Source: Gammaproteobacteria bacterium (GTDB lineage: Bacteria > Pseudomonadota > Gammaproteobacteria > Nitrosococcales > Methylophagaceae). From it: 12,225 nucleotides of DNA. This document shows, piece after piece, positions 1 to 6,966 of this stretch. Location: the NCBI GenBank assembly GCA_002402245.1, contig NVVP01000001.1, forward strand, positions 57,802-70,026. Reading direction: 5' to 3'. Under the pieces are notes generated by a model. It worked only from the letters and a program-made list of their open reading frames with translations, ran no database searches and was not told where the DNA came from. Every line of letters starts with the position of its first letter. Position 1 is the stretch's first letter. A program made the position numbers and the translations under genes.

Positions 1-216
1 GTGTTAAATATTGAAGGCATTGTAAATCGAACGGTAGGCATTGTAGTGGATGGTGTATCTGATGCCCATGATGTTAAGCGAAGTGATATTAAGCCTGCAC
101 CAGACTTTGGTGCAAACGGTAATACCGACTTCATCACCGGCCTAGTTTCTTTGGAAGAAGACATGATGATGATTTTGAATATTGACCTCTTATTAAGTGT
201 TGAGGAACTAGGGTAA
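1..216 (+). CDS. cheW: CheW, C-terminal fragment (5' end outside window)
   Basis: Scaffold protein that links chemoreceptors to the histidine kinase CheA in cytoplasmic or membrane arrays. The 71 visible residues carry the typical CheW C-terminal half: a GIVVDGVSD strand, a DIKPAP/FGANGNTDFITG segment and a final MMMILNIDLLLS strand-helix. The frame is open from base 1, so the gene is truncated by the window; the GTG at base 1 is simply an internal valine codon, not a supported start. It stops at TAA 214-216, 16 bp before the parA-like gene, so both are probably on one message. CheA and CheY are expected upstream but are not visible. The family call is firm; which CheW paralogue this is cannot be told from the fragment. 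Confidence 0.93.
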   Translation: MLNIEGIVNRTVGIVVDGVSDAHDVKRSDIKPAPDFGANGNTDFITGLVSLEEDMMMILNIDLLLSVEELG

Positions 217-232
217 TCCTAGTGGGCATGAA

Positions 233-991
233 ATGACTCGAGTAATAGCCATAATGAATCAAAAAGGTGGAGTGGGTAAAACAACCACGACCATTAATTT
301 GGGTCATGCCTTAGCGAGAGAAGGTAAAACAGTGACTCTGTTAGATATGGACCCCCAAGGCCAAGTGGCGATGGGCTATGGAGTGCAAGATGATCAAAGT
401 GGTTTAGATGAGGTGTTATTAAATGATATTTCTATCGATGCCAGTATCATCGAAGCCCGTGAGAATCTTGATCTTATTCCTGCTGGAGTACGATTAAGTG
501 ACTTTGAACATGTCTCTGCTGGTGGATTAAAGCGGGGTCATAAGTTAAGACTGGCGATGAATGAGTCTTCACTAACACAACGTGATTTTGTGCTTATTGA
601 TTGTCCGCCCTCATCTGGATTATTGGGTATTAATGCCATGTTTGCTGCTGATGAATTAATTATTCCTGTATCAGGTGATTATTTATCTTTGCAAGGCTTA
701 TCCCGCATGATGCAGATTTTAAAACGGGCAGAATCGTTGTCTGGTCACACGATTAAACTTTGGTTAGTAATGACTAGAATGCAGATGCGTAGACGATTAA
801 CACAGGAAGTGAGAGGTCGTGTATTGAAATATTTTCCGAACAGAGTATTTAACACGGTGATCCGTGAAAATGTGGCATTAGCAGAATGCCCTAGCTTCGG
901 TAAAACAATATTTGATTACAAGAAAAAAAGTGCAGGTGCTGAAGATTATCAATCACTTGCTCAAGACATATTGCAAGGGAGAACCAGCTAA
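233..991 (+). CDS. ParA/Soj-type ATPase linked to chemoreceptor cluster
   Basis: A 252-residue Walker-type ATPase of the ParA/Soj/MinD superfamily; members dimerise on ATP, bind nucleoid DNA or membrane, and position cargo. Visible motifs are the deviant Walker A KGGVGKTT (residues 11-18, with the signature lysine K11), LLDMDPQG (36-43), Walker B-like LIDCPPS (121-127), and a Soj-like C-terminus with FNTVIREN, PSFGK and GAEDYQSLA (about 206-243). A basic patch at 181-199 (R182, R186-R188, R194, R196) could bind nucleoid DNA. There is no N-terminal HTH, so it is not a plasmid-type ParA. No ParB gene follows; instead the stop overlaps the start of a soluble receptor by 1 nt. Known chemotaxis ParAs are ParC (Vibrio) and PpfA (Rhodobacter). 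The role in array positioning is inferred. The start at 233 is chosen because ATG at 228 is out of frame and ends at once; its SD is weak, suggesting coupling to cheW. Confidence 0.9.
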   Translation: MTRVIAIMNQKGGVGKTTTTINLGHALAREGKTVTLLDMDPQGQVAMGYGVQDDQSGLDEVLLNDISIDASIIEARENLDLIPAGVRLSDFEHVSAGGLKRGHKLRLAMNESSLTQRDFVLIDCPPSSGLLGINAMFAADELIIPVSGDYLSLQGLSRMMQILKRAESLSGHTIKLWLVMTRMQMRRRLTQEVRGRVLKYFPNRVFNTVIRENVALAECPSFGKTIFDYKKKSAGAEDYQSLAQDILQGRTS

Positions 992-3900
992 TGGCTGAAA
1001 AGAAAACCCCGATGGGAGATGACCCGTTGGCATGGTTAGCCGATGGGGGTGATGATACTTCTAATTCAGTTCCAGCAAAGAAAAGTCCACTTAAACGGAC
1101 TCGACGTGCAGCTGCCGCAACACGTAAAAAAGTAGTAAAGACAAAAACAGAGACTGAATTGTTAGAAGAAAGCTTTGCTATTTTAGCGCCTCGAGGGGTG
1201 GATATCGTGGCGCGGTTTTATGCGCTTATGTTTGAACGTTATCCTAAATTAGCGCTTTTATTTAAAGGGATTCCTCGTAAAGGGCAAGAAAAAAAGATTC
1301 TTGCATCGCTCGCATTATTAATGCAAAACATGCAAAAAGAGGAGGTGCTTAAAGATTATTTGGCTGCATTAGGCGCAAGACATGCCCCTTATAAAGATAT
1401 TGCAAATAACCACCTTGAGGTAATAGAAGTATTACTTGAGGTCATGGAAGAATTTACAGGTAAGAGTTGGACAACGGAGATAGAAAAGGCATGGAGCCAT
1501 ATATTCAACACAGTAGCAACAATCATGTTAGAAACATATGAGCCTATGGAGGCAGACAAAATGGCGATTACTAAGCAAAATAATATTCAAGAATTAGAAG
1601 TGATGAAAGCTGCGGTTGATGGAGCTAAAACATCGATTATGATGATTGACCGTGACTTTAATGTTACTTACGCCAATGAATCAACAATGATTATGTTGAG
1701 AGAATATGCCGATATTTTAAAACAGGTGTTCCCTAGTTTTGAGCCTGAAAATATAATAGGCTCAAATATTGATGACTTCCATAAAGATCCCGACCATCAG
1801 CGTAAATTATTGGCCGACCCGAGTAACTTGCCATTTAATACTGATATTGAAGTAGGCCCGCTAAGTTTTAACTTAAATGTGACCGCTATCATGAGCACTG
1901 AAGGTGAATATATTGGTAATACTTTAGAATGGTTAAATAATACCGATTCGAAAAATACCATTGTCGCTTATGAAGGTCAGTTAACCGCCATTGATAAAGC
2001 AATGGGCGTGATTAACTTTAATATGGATGGCACCATTAGTGATGTAAATGAAAACTTCTTAGACGTCGTTGGCTATAGTAAAGAAGAAGTAGTAGGCCAA
2101 CATCACCGTATGTTTGCAGAACCAAGTTTAGCTGCAAGTCCTGAGTATGCTGAGTTTTGGGCAAAACTAAACCGAGGCGAGTTTGACTCAGGTGAATATA
2201 AACGTATAGGAAAAGGGGGTAAAGAGATATGGTTACAAGCGTCTTATAATCCTATTTTAGATATTAATGGCAAGCCGGTCAGTGTGATTAAGTATGCGGC
2301 TGACATTACTGAGACAAAATTAAGGAATGCTGACTTTGAAGGCCAATTAGATGCCATCAGTAAAGTAATGGGCGTGATTAGCTTCAATATGGATGGCACC
2401 ATCATCGATATAAACCAAAACTTCTTAGATGTGGTTGGCTATTCTAAAGAGCAAGTGGTTGGCCAGCACCATAGAATGTTTGCAGAAGCTAGTTTAGCTG
2501 CAAGTCCTGAATATACTGAATTTTGGGCAAAATTAAACCGTGGTGAGTTTGATTCGGGTGAATATAAACGAATAGGTAATGGTGGTAGAGAAATCTATCT
2601 CCAGGCTTCTTATAATCCTATTTTTGATGCTAGTGGCAAGCCCTTTAAAGTGGTTAAATATGCAACAGAAATTACCGATGATAAATTAAAAAATTCTGAC
2701 TTTGAAGGCCAGTTAGATGCGATTGATAAAGCGATGGGGGTCATTAGCTTTAATATGGATGGCACTATTATCGATATAAACCAAAATTTCTTAGATGTGG
2801 TTGGCTATTCTAAAGAGCAAGTGGTTGGCCAGCACCATAGAATGTTTGCAGAGCCTAGTTTAGCTGCAAGTCCTGAATATACTGAATTTTGGGCAAAATT
2901 AAACCGTGGTGAATTCGATTCGGGTGAATATAAGCGCATAGGTAATGGAGGTAAAGAAATTTACCTTCAAGCTTCTTATAATCCGATTATGGACTTAAAT
3001 GGTAAAGCCTTTAAAGTGGTTAAATACGCTTCAGATATCACTGAAAACAAACAGTTACAGATGACGGTTGAGAAAATATTAGCTTCAACAGCGGTGGTAA
3101 TGAATGCCATGGCAGAAGGGGATTTAACTAAAACCCTAGAAGGCGAATATCACGGTGAGTTTGCCTTATTGCAAGATGCTGTGAATACGACCGTTGATAA
3201 AATGGCGGAAACAGTTCAAGAAATTAATGATACCGCTGAAAGTATTGGAACGTCATCAAGTGAAATTTCTGAGGGAAATATTGATTTAAGTCAGCGAACT
3301 GAAGAGCAGGCAGCATCCCTAGAAGAAACTGCATCAAGCATGGAAGAGCTAACCAGTACAGTACGTCAAAATTCTGATAATGCTCGCCAAGCAAACCAAT
3401 TGGCTGCTTCAAGTAGAGAGCAAGCCGAAAAAGGTGGCGCAGTGATTAGAGATGCCATTAATGCCATGTCAGCGATTAGCGCATCAAGTAAGAAAGTGAC
3501 CGATATTATTGGCGTTATCGATGAGATTGCTTTCCAAACTAACTTACTTGCTTTGAATGCAGCTGTTGAAGCTGCCCGAGCAGGTGAGCAAGGCCGAGGC
3601 TTTGCTGTAGTGGCATCAGAGGTGCGTAATTTAGCTCAACGTTCAGCTTCAGCAGCAAAAGAAATCAAAGAGCTGATTAATGACAGTGGCGAGAAAGTAA
3701 AAGAAGGTTCAATGCTGGTGGATGAGTCGGGTCGAACACTGGAAGATATCGTGGCGAGTTCTAAGAAAGTGGGTGATATTATTTCTGAAATTGCTGCAGC
3801 AGGTGCTGAGCAATCAGAAGGTATTGAGCAGGTAAATAAAGCCGTGACGCAAATGGATGAAATGACCCAACAAAATGCAGCATTAGTAGAAGAAGCCGCA

Positions 3901-4110
3901 GCGGCAAGTGAATCATTAGAAGACCAAGGTAAAGGGCTACAGAATTTAATGTCCTTTTTTAAGGTAGGTAATGAAATTAGTATTGCACCGTCTACTGCTA
4001 AAAAAACTACTGTTGTAGCACCTCGTCCACAGCGTAAAGTAGCGGTTAATGAATCTGCTCGCTCAAGACCTGCAGCACCATCAAGTGATGATGAATGGGA
4101 TGAGTTTTAA
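991..4110 (+). CDS. Soluble globin-PAS(x4)-HAMP-MCP chemoreceptor, Aer2-like
   Basis: A 1039-residue methyl-accepting receptor with no membrane segment. Order: disordered basic N-terminus (1-55; KKSPLKRTRRAAAATRKK at 30-47); flavohemoglobin-like globin (about 57-183) with B10 Tyr Y77, CD1 Phe F91, E7 Gln Q99 and proximal His H131; Aer2-like heme PAS (about 205-320) with FHKDPDHQ (H264, H269) and W314, matching the His/Trp heme pocket of P. aeruginosa Aer2; three 122-residue PAS repeats from 327, 449 and 571; HAMP-like segment (about 692-741); 36H-type signalling domain with EEQAASLEETASSMEELTS methylation helix (771-789) and tip EIAFQTNLLALNAAVEAARA (845-864); flexible tail ending in EWDEF, a CheR/CheB tether. 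A strong SD (AAGGGAG, about 975-981) lies inside the parA end. Likely an O2/NO/CO-type gas receptor of an F7-class pathway; ligands are inferred from conserved heme-pocket residues. Confidence 0.93.
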   Translation: MAEKKTPMGDDPLAWLADGGDDTSNSVPAKKSPLKRTRRAAAATRKKVVKTKTETELLEESFAILAPRGVDIVARFYALMFERYPKLALLFKGIPRKGQEKKILASLALLMQNMQKEEVLKDYLAALGARHAPYKDIANNHLEVIEVLLEVMEEFTGKSWTTEIEKAWSHIFNTVATIMLETYEPMEADKMAITKQNNIQELEVMKAAVDGAKTSIMMIDRDFNVTYANESTMIMLREYADILKQVFPSFEPENIIGSNIDDFHKDPDHQRKLLADPSNLPFNTDIEVGPLSFNLNVTAIMSTEGEYIGNTLEWLNNTDSKNTIVAYEGQLTAIDKAMGVINFNMDGTISDVNENFLDVVGYSKEEVVGQHHRMFAEPSLAASPEYAEFWAKLNRGEFDSGEYKRIGKGGKEIWLQASYNPILDINGKPVSVIKYAADITETKLRNADFEGQLDAISKVMGVISFNMDGTIIDINQNFLDVVGYSKEQVVGQHHRMFAEASLAASPEYTEFWAKLNRGEFDSGEYKRIGNGGREIYLQASYNPIFDASGKPFKVVKYATEITDDKLKNSDFEGQLDAIDKAMGVISFNMDGTIIDINQNFLDVVGYSKEQVVGQHHRMFAEPSLAASPEYTEFWAKLNRGEFDSGEYKRIGNGGKEIYLQASYNPIMDLNGKAFKVVKYASDITENKQLQMTVEKILASTAVVMNAMAEGDLTKTLEGEYHGEFALLQDAVNTTVDKMAETVQEINDTAESIGTSSSEISEGNIDLSQRTEEQAASLEETASSMEELTSTVRQNSDNARQANQLAASSREQAEKGGAVIRDAINAMSAISASSKKVTDIIGVIDEIAFQTNLLALNAAVEAARAGEQGRGFAVVASEVRNLAQRSASAAKEIKELINDSGEKVKEGSMLVDESGRTLEDIVASSKKVGDIISEIAAAGAEQSEGIEQVNKAVTQMDEMTQQNAALVEEAAAASESLEDQGKGLQNLMSFFKVGNEISIAPSTAKKTTVVAPRPQRKVAVNESARSRPAAPSSDDEWDEF
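1969..3048 (+). repeat. Three tandem 366-bp PAS-encoding repeats
   Basis: Three in-frame units of 366 bp (122 codons) begin at 1969, 2335 and 2701; the third grades into the HAMP region near 3048. Each encodes a PAS domain with a QL(D/T)AI(D/S)K linker, GYSKE-VVGQHHRMFAE and FWAKLNRGEFDSGEYKRIG. Units 2 and 3 are far more alike at DNA level than either is to unit 1: 2422-2546 and its counterpart 366 bp downstream differ at only two positions, whereas unit 1 differs at many silent sites. This indicates recent duplication or gene conversion between units 2 and 3. Confidence 0.95.
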
Positions 4111-4246
4111 ATAAAGTGAGCTTCATGGAAAATATCTATCACCTTTGAATTTAAGGTAGGCTCTGTAAGGTGGGAGTTCTGGATAAGTACATTATCGGAT
4201 AATGTAGTATTAGGATGATAAATGACTAGTAATGGATGGTTTAGTT
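4111..4246 (+). promoter_or_regulatory. Intergenic leader upstream of cheR
   Basis: This is one of the few sizeable gaps in the cluster, separating the receptor gene from cheR. It contains an imperfect dyad (ACCTT at 4141 and AAGGT at 4153), a perfect 19-bp palindrome (4188-4206), an AGGA ribosome site at 4212-4215, and a 12-codon frame that overlaps the cheR start. I see no convincing sigma70 or sigma54 promoter and no intrinsic terminator. It may hold a secondary promoter or a processing/regulatory site; this is inference. Confidence 0.4.
4188..4206. promoter_or_regulatory. 19-bp perfect palindrome, candidate operator
   Basis: TACATTATCGGATAATGTA has two 9-bp arms that are exact reverse complements around a single central base. 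The one-base centre makes it a poor RNA hairpin, although a 7-bp stem with a 5-nt loop is possible. It looks more like the binding site of a dimeric regulator or of the cluster-associated DNA-binding machinery. It lies 41 bp before the preferred cheR start. Confidence 0.5.
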
Positions 4247-4260
4247 ATGTCGGAAGATAA
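4222..4260 (+). other. Possible 12-codon leader frame overlapping cheR start
   Basis: ATG 4222 follows AGGA (4212-4215) with a 6-nt gap, the best ribosome site in this gap. It would encode MTSNGWFSYVGR and stop at TAA 4258-4260, inside the start of cheR in another frame. Neither cheR start has such a good site (AGGA is 16 nt from ATG 4232), so translation of this short frame could feed cheR by termination-reinitiation. It may equally be chance; there is no evidence that the peptide itself matters. Confidence 0.3.
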
Positions 4261-5101
4261 ACGCCGTGAGTTTGAGTTCACGGATGCTAATTTTGAGCGA
4301 ATACGAACGTTTGTATCTGAAAATACAGGGATAGAATTAAGTGATAAAAAGAAAGATATGGTTTATGGCCGCCTAGCAAAAAGAATTCGCAAGGGGCGAT
4401 TTAGTAGTTTTGATAGCTTCATTAATGCTTTGGATTCGGGTGATGAAGAAGAGCAAGAGTTCATGATTAATGCGATCACTACTAATTTGACATCATTCTT
4501 TCGTGAAAACCATCATTTTGAATATTTAAAAAAAGTAGTTATTCCAGAAATAGTTGAAAAAAATAAGCATCAAAAGAATAAGCGAATTAGAATTTGGTCC
4601 GCAGGCTGTTCGACAGGAGAAGAAGCGTACAGTATTGCAATCACATTAAAAGAATCTTTACCTGACTTTGATTCATGGGACATCAAAATTTTGGCAACAG
4701 ATTTAGATGCCAATGTATTAGAACATGGTAGATTAGGTGTTTATCAACAAGAACGCATTTCAGCCTTACCTGAGAGTATAGTTCGGCGTTGGTTTAGGCA
4801 CGGAGAAAGTGAAAATGTAGGCAAGGTGAAAGTTCGCCCTGAGCTGCAACAGATGATCACCTTTAAACGTCTTAACCTTTTACATGAATGGCCAATGAGC
4901 GGACCTTTCGATTTTATGTTCTGCCGAAATGTGGTGATTTATTTCGATAAAGACACGCAGCGAGAATTATTTAGTCGTTATGCTGAGTTATTAGCTCCTG
5001 AATCCTATTTGTTTATCGGTCACTCTGAAACATTATTTAAAGTAAGTACACGCTTTGATTCAAAAGGGCAGACTATCTATAGGAAAAATAATAATGGGTA
5101 G
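4247..5101 (+). CDS. cheR: CheR chemoreceptor glutamate methyltransferase
   Basis: SAM-dependent methyltransferase that methylates receptor glutamates for adaptation, acting at cytoplasmic receptor arrays. From the preferred start it has 284 residues, the normal length. Features (numbered from that start) are an N-terminal helical domain with DKKKDMVYGRL (about 33-43), the SAM site WSAGCSTGEEAYS (about 117-129), LATDLDANVL (about 149-158), a beta-subdomain ending at VRPELQQMITF (about 196-206), CRNVVIYF (about 226-233) and FIGHSETL (about 256-263). The beta-subdomain is of the kind that docks receptor pentapeptides, fitting the EWDEF tail of the upstream receptor. An in-frame ATG at 4232 would add MDGLV; I prefer 4247 because MSEDKRREFEF resembles family N-termini and a weak GGATGG site precedes it. 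The 3' end overlaps cheD by 8 nt. Confidence 0.95.
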   Translation: MSEDKRREFEFTDANFERIRTFVSENTGIELSDKKKDMVYGRLAKRIRKGRFSSFDSFINALDSGDEEEQEFMINAITTNLTSFFRENHHFEYLKKVVIPEIVEKNKHQKNKRIRIWSAGCSTGEEAYSIAITLKESLPDFDSWDIKILATDLDANVLEHGRLGVYQQERISALPESIVRRWFRHGESENVGKVKVRPELQQMITFKRLNLLHEWPMSGPFDFMFCRNVVIYFDKDTQRELFSRYAELLAPESYLFIGHSETLFKVSTRFDSKGQTIYRKNNNG

Positions 5102-5720
5102 CCGGCCTGATCAACCGCCTTGTTTATTTGATTTTGAGCATGTAAATCGTTATTGGGACAAGCGACATAGTACCTGGGCAGCTAAAATATTACCTGGAGA
5201 ATATTATGTCACCACACATTCCGGTGAAGCCGTATCTACTACATTAGGGTCATGTGTTTCAGCGTGTATCAGGGATAAGAAGATGGGTATTGGAGGCATG
5301 AATCATTTTATGTTGCCAATGGAAAGTGAGTTTACCAGTGGTGATTGGATGGACTCGGCTACTCGCTATGGCAATTTTGCTATGGAGCATTTGATTAACG
5401 ATATTTTAAAAAATGGCGGAAAACGAGAAAATCTTGAAATAAAGCTGACTGGTGGCGGCAAGATAATGAGTAATATGACCGATGTTGGAGCGCGAAATAT
5501 TACCTTTGTATTGAATTACCTTGAAACAGAAGGTATGGAGGTATCTGTGCAAGATTTAGGTGATATTTTTCCTAGGAAAGTAATGTATTTCCCTGCAACA
5601 GGAGTGTTGCGAGTTAAACGCTTAGAAGCCTTACATAATCGTACATTGATACAGCGTGAAGAATTGTATCAACATGAGTTGGAAGTGAAACCAGACTCGG
5701 GTGGTGTGGAGCTTTTCTAA
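5094..5720 (+). CDS. cheD: CheD receptor glutamine deamidase
   Basis: CheD converts receptor glutamines to glutamates and can modulate receptor activity; it is common in Che2/F7-type clusters. The protein of 208 residues has the catalytic cysteine loop TLGSCVSACIRD (C54) and the histidine motif GGMNHFMLP (H71), followed by the conserved KLTGGGKIM segment and ARNITFVLNYL. The residue six before the cysteine, where many CheDs have Thr, reads Ser (S48). ATG 5094 is chosen over the in-frame ATG 5055 because AGGA at 5081-5084 is well placed and because it gives a short 8-nt overlap with cheR, typical of coupled translation. The C-terminus ends GGVELF, nearly the same as the end of the MCP-like protein at 6967-8139. 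The N-terminal 25 residues precede the usual CheD core. Confidence 0.94.
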   Translation: MGSRPDQPPCLFDFEHVNRYWDKRHSTWAAKILPGEYYVTTHSGEAVSTTLGSCVSACIRDKKMGIGGMNHFMLPMESEFTSGDWMDSATRYGNFAMEHLINDILKNGGKRENLEIKLTGGGKIMSNMTDVGARNITFVLNYLETEGMEVSVQDLGDIFPRKVMYFPATGVLRVKRLEALHNRTLIQREELYQHELEVKPDSGGVELF

Positions 5721-5792
5721 ATACCTTATTATTTTTGGGTTATACTTGACTGTTAAACTACGTGAAATTTTCCGGGAAAGGAAGCCTACCGT

Positions 5793-6875
5793 ATGGCCAA
5801 GATTACTGTATTAGTTGTTGATGACTCAGCCTTAGTCAGAAAAGTATTGTCAGACGTTCTCAACTCCGATCCGGGTATTGAGGTGGTTGGCACAGCCATT
5901 GATCCATTTCACGCGCGTGAAAAGATTAAAAAGTTAAAGCCTGATGTGTTAACGCTTGACGTTGAAATGCCTCGAATGGATGGCGTTACCTTTTTAAAAA
6001 ATTTAATGCGTTTGCATCCCATGCCTGTGGTTATGGTTTCAACATTGACAGAGAAAGGCGCGCAAGTAACGTTAGAAGCATTAGAGCTTGGCGCAGTAGA
6101 TTTTGTTTCTAAGCCGAAAATTGATATATCTAATACGCTAGGTAACTATGCCGAAGAAATTATAGAAAAGGTTAAAATTGCTGCTGCAGCTAATATTCAT
6201 TTGTTAGCGCGTACGAAACCGGCGCTTAACAATAGTGAAAAATTAACGGCAGATGTCGTACTCAAAAAACAAATTCTAGGCAGTATTCCTTCCCATTTAA
6301 AAACAACAGATAAAATTGTGGCTATGGGCTCTTCAACTGGGGGGACAGAAGCCGTTAAAGATATTTTAGTGGCATTGCCAGCATCTAGCCCTGGAATAGT
6401 TATTACTCAGCACATCCCTGCGGCATTTAGTAAAGCGTTTGCAGAACGAGTTAACCGACTTTCCGCATTAGAAGTCTGTGAAGCAGAAGATGGTCAACAA
6501 ATTCTACCTGGCCATGCATATATTGCTCCTGGAGGACAACATTTGCTCGTTGAACGAAGTGGTGCCCGCTTTTATTGTCGATTAAATGATGGTCCCTTAG
6601 TTAGCCGACATAAGCCTTCAGTTGATGTACTGTTTAGGTCGGTTGCCCAAAGTCTAGGGGGCAATGCCATCGGTATTATGTTGACGGGAATGGGCGATGA
6701 TGGTGCTAAAGGTATGTTGGAAATGAAAGAAGCGGGCGCCTTTAATTTTGTCCAAGATGAAGCGAGTTCTGTTGTTTGGGGTATGCCGGGACAAGCGATA
6801 AAAATAGGGGCAACCGAGTTACAGCTTCCACTGAATTCGATCGCTGGAAAGATACTAGAATTAGCGCAATCATAA
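5793..6875 (+). CDS. cheB: CheB response regulator methylesterase/deamidase
   Basis: Phosphorylation-activated enzyme that removes methyl groups from receptor glutamates, opposing CheR. The protein has 360 residues. Receiver domain: acidic pair D10-D11, phosphoacceptor D56 in TLDVEMPRMDG, T84 region MVSTLTEKG and K107 in VSKPK. After a linker (about 125-170) comes the esterase domain with catalytic Ser in GSSTGGTEA (S181), His in ITQHIP (H207) and Asp in TGMGDDG (D303). All key residues are present, so it should be active. AAGGA at 5778-5782 serves as SD; it overlaps a small TTTCC-G-GGAAA dyad. A gap of 72 bp follows cheD. The gene closes the core che set; its CheA partner lies outside the window. 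Confidence 0.96.
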   Translation: MAKITVLVVDDSALVRKVLSDVLNSDPGIEVVGTAIDPFHAREKIKKLKPDVLTLDVEMPRMDGVTFLKNLMRLHPMPVVMVSTLTEKGAQVTLEALELGAVDFVSKPKIDISNTLGNYAEEIIEKVKIAAAANIHLLARTKPALNNSEKLTADVVLKKQILGSIPSHLKTTDKIVAMGSSTGGTEAVKDILVALPASSPGIVITQHIPAAFSKAFAERVNRLSALEVCEAEDGQQILPGHAYIAPGGQHLLVERSGARFYCRLNDGPLVSRHKPSVDVLFRSVAQSLGGNAIGIMLTGMGDDGAKGMLEMKEAGAFNFVQDEASSVVWGMPGQAIKIGATELQLPLNSIAGKILELAQS

Positions 6876-6908
6876 TGACTGGGCCGAAAATGTGATTTTT
6901 ATTGATTA

Positions 6909-6924
6909 AGGCATAATAGTTGCT
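6909..6924 (+). promoter_or_regulatory. Sigma54 (RpoN)-type promoter candidate before MCP-like gene
   Basis: AGGCAT-N5-TTGCT has the invariant GG (6910-6911) and GC (6922-6923) separated by exactly 10 bp, and continues TTT. It differs from the TGGCAC-N5-TTGC consensus in the first T (A here) and the sixth base (T for C). Transcription would begin near 6935, giving a leader of about 30 nt to ATG 6967. RpoN control is common for polar flagellar and motility genes in gammaproteobacteria. No enhancer site was identified. Confidence 0.5.
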
Positions 6925-6966
6925 TTGTTGCATACTTCATTTTGAGTTTAGGAAATTTAAATAAGT

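Noticed and set aside
5714..5768. Possible sigma70 promoter before cheB (TATACT at 5741, TTGACT near 5746).
   Set aside because: No partner hexamer lies at a proper spacing for either element, so it is only AT-rich chance similarity.
5769..5779. Small TTTCC-G-GGAAA dyad next to the cheB ribosome site.
   Set aside because: Five-base arms are too short to claim a regulatory site; mentioned only with cheB.
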